Assembly (NCBI GenBank): GCA_025642075.2
Contig: JAODUO010001093.1
Location: forward strand, 30,001-94,000
Direction: 5' to 3'
From: Ridgeia piscesae
Lineage: Eukaryota > Annelida > Polychaeta > Sabellida > Siboglinidae
DNA length: 64,000 nt
Both the position numbers and the translations under genes were made by a program. Position 1 is the stretch's first letter. Every line of letters starts with the position of its first letter. Below the pieces are notes generated by a model. The model had not been told where the DNA came from, made no database searches, and worked only from the letters and a program-made list of their open reading frames with translations. Below, in pieces: positions 1 to 64,000 of this stretch.

Positions 1-330
1 ATGTAATGTACTGTAATGTAATGTACTGCATTGCATTGCACTGCACTGCACTGCACTGCACTGCACTGCACTGCACTGCACTGCACTGCACTGCACTGCA
101 CTGCACTGCACTGCACTGCACTTTACTGCACTGCATTGTACTGTATTGCACGGTATTGTACTGTACTGTACTGTACTGTACTGTACTGTACTGTACTGTA
201 CCGTACTGTACTGTACTGTACTGTACTGTACTGTATTGTGCTGTACTGTACTGTACTGTACTGTACTGTACTGTACTGTACTGTACTGTACTGTTCTGTA
301 CTGTATTGTACTGTGCTGCACTGTACTATA
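1..330. repeat. CTGCA/CTGTA pentamer satellite
   Basis: A 5-bp tandem repeat runs from the left edge. It is mostly CTGCA up to about 120 and CTGTA after that. All three plus frames stay open across it only because the unit has no stop in those frames; this is not coding sequence. Confidence 0.95.
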
Positions 331-1795
331 TGCAGTGTACTATCGAAAACGTATTTCTCAAATGGCAGTAGACTTTAGGTCATTGTTGTAGGCGTGCTGA
401 ATGCGGTATTTTTTTTACCCGACAATCCAGCAACGCTTGGATCTCTTCACAATTTGCTCGAAAAAATCATTCCTGTAACTTAACCCAGCTGGCGAGTCAA
501 ACCGTGTGACCGGTTTACGTCGCACACAGCCACACGAACATTCCTTGTCGCGGCCTTCGTCACGTTACGAGGAAGTCGTCACACTCCAGTTCACTCTGCT
601 GGCGTCGAGTCTACCCGACGGCACAGACCAGTGTTAGACGTCCGCCCACTCCCAGCGGTAATGTGAAATAAGTTACACAACACGAACTAGCTGCGTGTAG
701 ACTCTCCCCCCTAAATTTCAGTGAGACCTACAATCATTTGACAGCATTTGGAAATGACAATATTCCACCTAGTGGGTTTTGGTGTGGACTTTTTATCTGG
801 TAATAAAAACGTAATGTGGAAACTAAACATGCCAACAAACTTACTAGTGTAATTTGTTTGAGGTTATACCACAGAATGGCTGGACTACTGCGCGCGCGAC
901 ACTGCACCGTAGCTGTATGGGACACATAGGTCGTCGCACACGAACAATGATGGAATTCCCGTTTTCACGTTTTGGGGCACCCTTTTCGTACGCGGTCACA
1001 CACCGAACAGAACGACGTAAATGACAAAAAGCGCCCTATTATTAGTGACGGGCAATTGATACTGACAGGGTACATTCGACGACAGACGCGTTGCCGTTGA
1101 GCCTTTGACCAACAGGTTAGATTCGCCTTAGTTCTGTACTGGAATTCCCGTATTTACGCGAGTGTGCCGAACAACAATAATAATAACACTAGTAAAACGT
1201 ACTTCTATAACGCCTTTATAGTCGGGAATCCGATATCAGAGGTGCAACATACAAAAGGCTGGCCTCGGTTACTCAGGCGCCGTGGGGCGGCTGCAATTTT
1301 GAAGCGTCTCACTATCGCCCGGGGAAATTATGTTCTGCGTTTGTGACCGTCAGATCGGCTTTACCCACAGACTAGGGGTGAGACCGTTAACGGGGAAGTA
1401 AAACACAGCTGTAACATTCCATATACCTAAATGTACACTAGATAAGTATACATTAATGGTGGCAGAAGACCGATTGGCTCTCAGGCCGACTTTGAAATAA
1501 CAAATTAAGCAAGAATATACTTTTCATCAGATAACAATACAATACTGAAAAATATATAAAATTAAAGTTATACTGAAGCATGTCATACAAAAAAATTACA
1601 GAAATCACAACTTGTTAGTTTTTCATCTCATTTTTATTTTCTACTTTTTATTTTGTGTATATTTAATTGTATGACACTATATAAACATTATTTTATTATA
1701 CACGTAAACCTGTGAATTAATCGAAACAGTGATGCCATCTGACGGCTGCGTCGGAGTTCAAGCACATGTACAGCTCTGGTGCGAGCAGTGGCATT
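331..1795. other. Intergenic stretch, no gene seen
   Basis: I see no conserved protein, RNA gene or recognisable mobile element here. The left half has moderate GC and the right half (1430-1720) is AT-rich. Open frames are under 65 codons and unremarkable. Confidence 0.5.
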
Positions 1796-1797
1796 AC

Positions 1798-1818
1798 GCG
1801 CGCGCGCACACACACACA

Positions 1819-1874
<56 letters not shown>

Positions 1875-1894
1875 CACACAAACACACGCACGCA

Positions 1895-1951
<57 letters not shown>

Positions 1952-2028
1952 GACTAATATTGGTGAGCATACAGTAATACCCAACAAATCCAGCTTTGTT
2001 TTCTATTGTATATTTGATTTTTAGCATA
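1798..2028. repeat. (CA)n/(ACGC)n tract plus 75-bp flank unit
   Basis: Mixed CA and ACGC microsatellite at 1798-1950, followed by a unique-looking segment at about 1951-2028. That segment recurs in inverted orientation at 9949-10027, again next to a GT/CA tract, so it is part of a dispersed microsatellite-bearing repeat. Confidence 0.85.
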
Positions 2029-2054
2029 TGTGTGTGTGTGTGTGTGTGTGTGTG

Positions 2055-2101
<47 letters not shown>

Positions 2102-2175
2102 TGTTTGTGTATATGTGTGTACGTATGTGTGTGTGTGTGTGTGTATATGTGGTTGTGTGCGTGCGTGCCTGCGTG
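2029..2175. repeat. (GT)n microsatellite
   Basis: A TG dinucleotide tract with interruptions (TTGTGT, ATGT, CGTGCGTG). Long Cys-Val or His-Thr frames across it are translation artefacts. Confidence 0.95.
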
Positions 2176-2209
2176 CGTGTGGATAGTCTTACAAATAGGC
2201 CTGGGTGAA

Positions 2210-2545
2210 GACACAGCAGTGGCTCGGTGACTAGAGCTTCGTGCTCTCGACCAAGAGAACCGGAGTTTGAATCCTGTGCTGCCGTGTCGAACATTTTTCA
2301 AGTTCGTTCACTCTACATTTCTACATTACTCCGGTTCACTCAGTTGTATCAAAGAATATCTGACTATAGTGAATATTTGTGTACGAATAGTGTTAGCGCA
2401 TTAATTGCAGCGTGCGTGGACGCGTCCCAGATATATCGAGATGGTGTTAGAATCAACAGGTCTGCCAAAGAGCAAAGTGTATAGCGTCCTGAGCAAATCT
2501 GAATATTAGTTGCCGATCTATACAAGAGCTTACGTTTACTTTTTA
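2210..2545 (+). repeat. tRNA-derived SINE, copy A
   Basis: The head looks like a degenerate tRNA with Pol III boxes: an A-box-like TGGCTCGGTGAC at about 2220 and a B-box-like GAGTTTGAATCC at about 2263. The body and tail (2400-2540) match the tails at 3640-3735, 47848-47972 and 60760-60850. It is a SINE rather than a working tRNA because the cloverleaf is imperfect and the tail is shared between copies. Confidence 0.75.
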
Positions 2546-3160
2546 CGTGTTATTACTTTTGGTTGTGCACTGCCCACCTACCAGTAAATTAGAAGCAGAA
2601 ATGACGGACCTGGTTGCTTTGTGGTGCTGTTAGAACCCGGCCGTAGACTGTGTCTCTGCCTCTTCAGGCCTATCTAATGTTTGATATGAACATAAATTGA
2701 AATGTATAGCCTTTAGTTTATATCACCTTTATATTCACACGAGTATATAAAATCTTTCACACAGTCACACTTGCATCGTCCCATCGGCATAGGTCTCCAG
2801 TTGCTGTCGAAGAGGTTATTTCAAAGAACAAAAGCCTAAGGTACAGATTACTCTACACAGGCGTCGATCACCACCGTTTGCCGGGGCCCCGAGATGGCGG
2901 CCAGTCTGGAAGTGTCACAGACACTGTGACGTCACAATGACGCGGGTGACGCGCCTTGTCTCGTGTAGTTTCATTTATGGGGACGTCAGTTAGAACAATG
3001 GCGACTTCGTTAATCTTAGATAACCTGGGGAAATGTTTTCTTCCTTCTTACCCGTTTTAAAAACTTCGCTCTTGACAACGTATTAAAATAACTTAATTTT
3101 TCAGAAGACAATAAACAAGCTACTCAATCAGATGGTTTTCGGACAGTTTTTATGTGAAGA
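2546..3160. other. Intergenic stretch with a GC-rich CRE-containing patch
   Basis: Mostly featureless. The patch at 2875-3010 is GC-rich, has a perfect palindromic CRE (TGACGTCA, 2927-2934) and a YY1-like GAGATGGCGG at 2891-2900. It could be a promoter of an unseen neighbour or part of a repeat; no linked open frame is visible. Confidence 0.35.
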
Positions 3161-3162
3161 TC

Positions 3163-3430
3163 GAGCGTTGGTCGCACGGTTGAGCACCGAACTGTCAATC
3201 AAAGGGACGGTGGTTCAATCCCACCTGCCACCGTTTCCGATACTTAGGCAATTATGTTCACCTTTCTTTCGGAAGAGACACTAAAAGCTGGTGGTCACTT
3301 CTATCTGGTGTCTATGTCCGGGGAAATAAGATTCCACAGGTCTCAGGTGGTTTCCTACAAACAGCTAACGCATGAGTTGTCCTTCTCTAGAATTAGTGAG
3401 TCCACTACAAGTTACTCATTTACCTTTTAC
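3163..3430 (+). repeat. tRNA-derived SINE, copy B
   Basis: A tRNA-like head runs from about 3168 with B-box-like GGTTCAATCCC at about 3211-3221. Its body extends to about 3430. The last 55 bp (3372-3425) are repeated in inverted orientation at 3528-3582, which gives a small foldback around copy C. Confidence 0.7.
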
Positions 3431-3434
3431 TTCC

Positions 3435-3525
3435 CCTGGCATAGACACCGGCGGTAGATGGGATTGAACCACCGTCCCCTCGGTTGACATTCCAGTGCTC
3501 TACAGCGCGACCACGGCTCCCCACA
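3435..3525 (-). repeat. tRNA-derived SINE head, copy C (inverted)
   Basis: Read on the minus strand, this is a second tRNA-like head. It shares the segment GACGGTGGTTCAATCCCA with copy B, and the inverted 55-bp flank follows it. It is truncated after the head. Confidence 0.65.
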
Positions 3526-3639
3526 CGGGGTAAATGTGTAACCTATAGTGCACTCACTAATCCAAGAGAAGGACAACTCTGAAAACCAGTGACAATATTG
3601 GTCAGCAAGTTGACCAACTAAGAGATCCCAGAGACGCCG

Positions 3640-3735
3640 AGACGGTGTTCGATTGAACAAGTCTGCCGGGGAGTAAAGTGTAAATGCTCTGAGCAATCCG
3701 GAGTATTGGATACCGCTCTATATAAAAACGTGACT
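3640..3735 (+). repeat. SINE tail fragment
   Basis: Matches the tail of copy A, with AAGTCTGCC, then AGTAAAGTGTAAA, then GGATACCGCTCTATATAA. No tRNA-like head is attached. Confidence 0.65.
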
Positions 3736-4146
3736 TTCCTTTTGGAACTGCCAACCCACTAGTAAAACACCTTTCAACAACACAACCCCCCCCCACTGTC
3801 TCCTGGTGTCAGCTGACAACATACGAAGTTGAATATTTGGTGCTGCGCCAGTGTAGTAAGTTGAAAACACTATCCATAGAAAACATGGTAGCATTTTGAG
3901 GGTACTCTCAAAATACTAGGAGTACACTCAAAACATTACCACTTAATATATTTTTAATATGTTCAAATTCCTCCAGGAGAAGGCTATGGGGAGTTATGTG
4001 ATAAGGGGTATGTAACAAATAAAATAGAAAACATTCAACACCAAGGATTCAGTCTATACAGCTAGGATTGCAACGCCATTTATGATAACTCGGGCCCCAA
4101 CCAACAAACACAACTTGCCAATGAAGCATATCAATATGATTATAGT

Positions 4147-4241
4147 TTTATTTCAATCAAATCACATGATCACATCACACATGTGCTCTTGTATGGTGCT
4201 AGCTGTATCCCCCAATACACAACAATTGTGCAACCTTTATT
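4147..4241 (-). promoter_or_regulatory. MDN1: Candidate MDN1 polyadenylation signals
   Basis: On the minus strand, AATAAA hexamers lie at 4241-4236 and 4152-4147, about 775-870 nt past the MDN1 stop at 5014. They are the nearest canonical signals I see. The implied 3'UTR (about 4.1-5.0 kb) contains a degenerate GTCACTATGTCAT-type repeat at 4795-5010. Transcript data would be needed to confirm use. Confidence 0.4.
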
Positions 4242-5013
4242 TTAATCATCAGTTATACAAATTCTGACATTTTCAAACATGCAATTCACATGATAAACAA
4301 AAGAACACATCAATACATTTCCAAGGGTCCACGATTAAATGGGGCAACATTTCAACAGGCCTGTGATATATGCTGAAACAATTGTACTATCTTGAAACAT
4401 ATAAAAGAACAGAATAATCTTATCATTAAGGTTTGTCCAAACTTGGACACGGATACCAGGCATCTCATATAGCATAGACCGACACGAGAAAGAACACAAT
4501 GGTAGCAATTGAACAAACATACTTGTGTCGTATATTATGCATTTAACTGACCAAACTGAACAATTTTACATACATACACCACAATCAGACATACTGAAAG
4601 CCCATACTGAATGCTGAACTGCAGCAAAACATTCAGTAACCCAAAAAGTACAATGATTAACCATCTTCTGACATCAGCAACATGATTAATTTCTTCACAT
4701 TCCCCCATGATTCTACTGCATCCAGACTGCCACTTCTTGACATATGCGTGTTTGTATCAACTGTGTCCTCTTTATCTGTGTCGTAGACTAATATGTGTCA
4801 CTTTAGCCTGTCATTGTGTCAGCTTTTTTCACTGCCATCGTCATTCCTATCACTGTGTAGACACCATCTCTGTCATTATGTCATGTCATATGTGTCACTA
4901 CGTCATTGTCATGTGTCACTATGTCATTGCAATCTGTATCATCATTTCTGTCACTCTGTTGTTGTCATCTATGTCACTATGTCAACGTCATGTGTGTCAC
5001 TATGTCACCATCA

Positions 5014-63543
<58,530 letters not shown>

Positions 63544-64000
63544 CTGGAGGTCAAGGACACAAGATTTAGAAGATGGCCACCTGGTTTGAGAACATTCCCT
63601 ATTCTTATTCTGGATTCGCAGACTGATTTATCTTGTACAATGGTGATTTATTTTCTATTTACTAATTAATTATACAATTTTTTTATTTACTGTTTACATT
63701 GTTTTAATTATTTATGCCATTAACATTTTAACAAAGTTATTACCTATAATATGGAACTTTTTATTGTTAGCCCTAATTAACATACGTTCCTTTTTCATCT
63801 ACAATTAGAACTGATAACTGGATGCATTATTCATTATAATTCCCTGTCAACCAACCAAACTAACTTCCTATTTTTGAACTATTTTTACTATTATTGAAAC
63901 AATAAGGGCCCCATTCTATGGTGACCTTCATTCCAAAGTGGCTGTATTGCTGACTTGACCGTAATTCAGAGAGAAAAAGGTCTGAGAGTAACTAAATGTC
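63544..64000. other. AT-rich intron to the right edge
   Basis: No further MDN1 exon is visible before the window ends. Confidence 0.5.

Noticed and set aside
6..391. Cys-Thr-Val-Leu-Tyr repeat frames at the left edge
   Set aside because: Pentamer satellite translation.

Overview
This is a eukaryotic, AT-rich, microsatellite-rich animal genomic window. The dominant feature is one very large, many-exon gene on the minus strand encoding the C-terminal part of midasin (MDN1/Rea1), the AAA+ ATPase that removes assembly factors from pre-60S ribosomes. Protein similarity, about 0.1-7 kb introns, tRNA-type SINEs and many short non-autonomous DNA elements suggest an invertebrate, most likely a lophotrochozoan such as a mollusc. 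The species cannot be fixed from this sequence alone.

Layout. Positions 1-5013 hold no convincing gene; they carry a pentamer satellite, CA/GT tracts, SINE copies and, near the right edge, the MDN1 3'UTR. Positions 5014-63543 contain 49 consecutive MDN1 exons read right to left, whose splice phases join into one open frame of about 2,530 codons. The order of parts is: helical linker (about 63.5-24.5 kb), Asp/Glu-rich tail (about 23.2-10.7 kb), conserved segment before the MIDAS domain (9.9-9.3 kb), then the MIDAS/VWA domain (8.7-5.0 kb) with a DxSxS motif and the conserved C-terminus. The N-terminal AAA+ ring lies beyond the right edge.

A two-exon gene of unknown function (365 codons, TATA-containing promoter region) is nested on the plus strand inside the 9.8 kb MDN1 intron between 49.8 and 59.6 kb. 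A 1.13 kb non-autonomous piggyBac-type element with TTAA target duplications sits in the same intron, just 3' of the nested gene.

The most unusual signal is in the introns. Three tandem arrays are built from copies of the splice site of the exon they touch: a 5' splice site in a 71-bp unit (12.9-14.2 kb), a 3' splice site plus first exon codons in a 42-bp unit (17.0-20.0 kb), and a 5' splice site in an 18-bp unit (22.6-23.0 kb). Each array lays dozens of decoy splice sites beside the real one. Several other exons abut long simple repeats directly at their donor. Foldback elements, a TIR-bearing MITE family and SINEs make up much of the remaining intron sequence.
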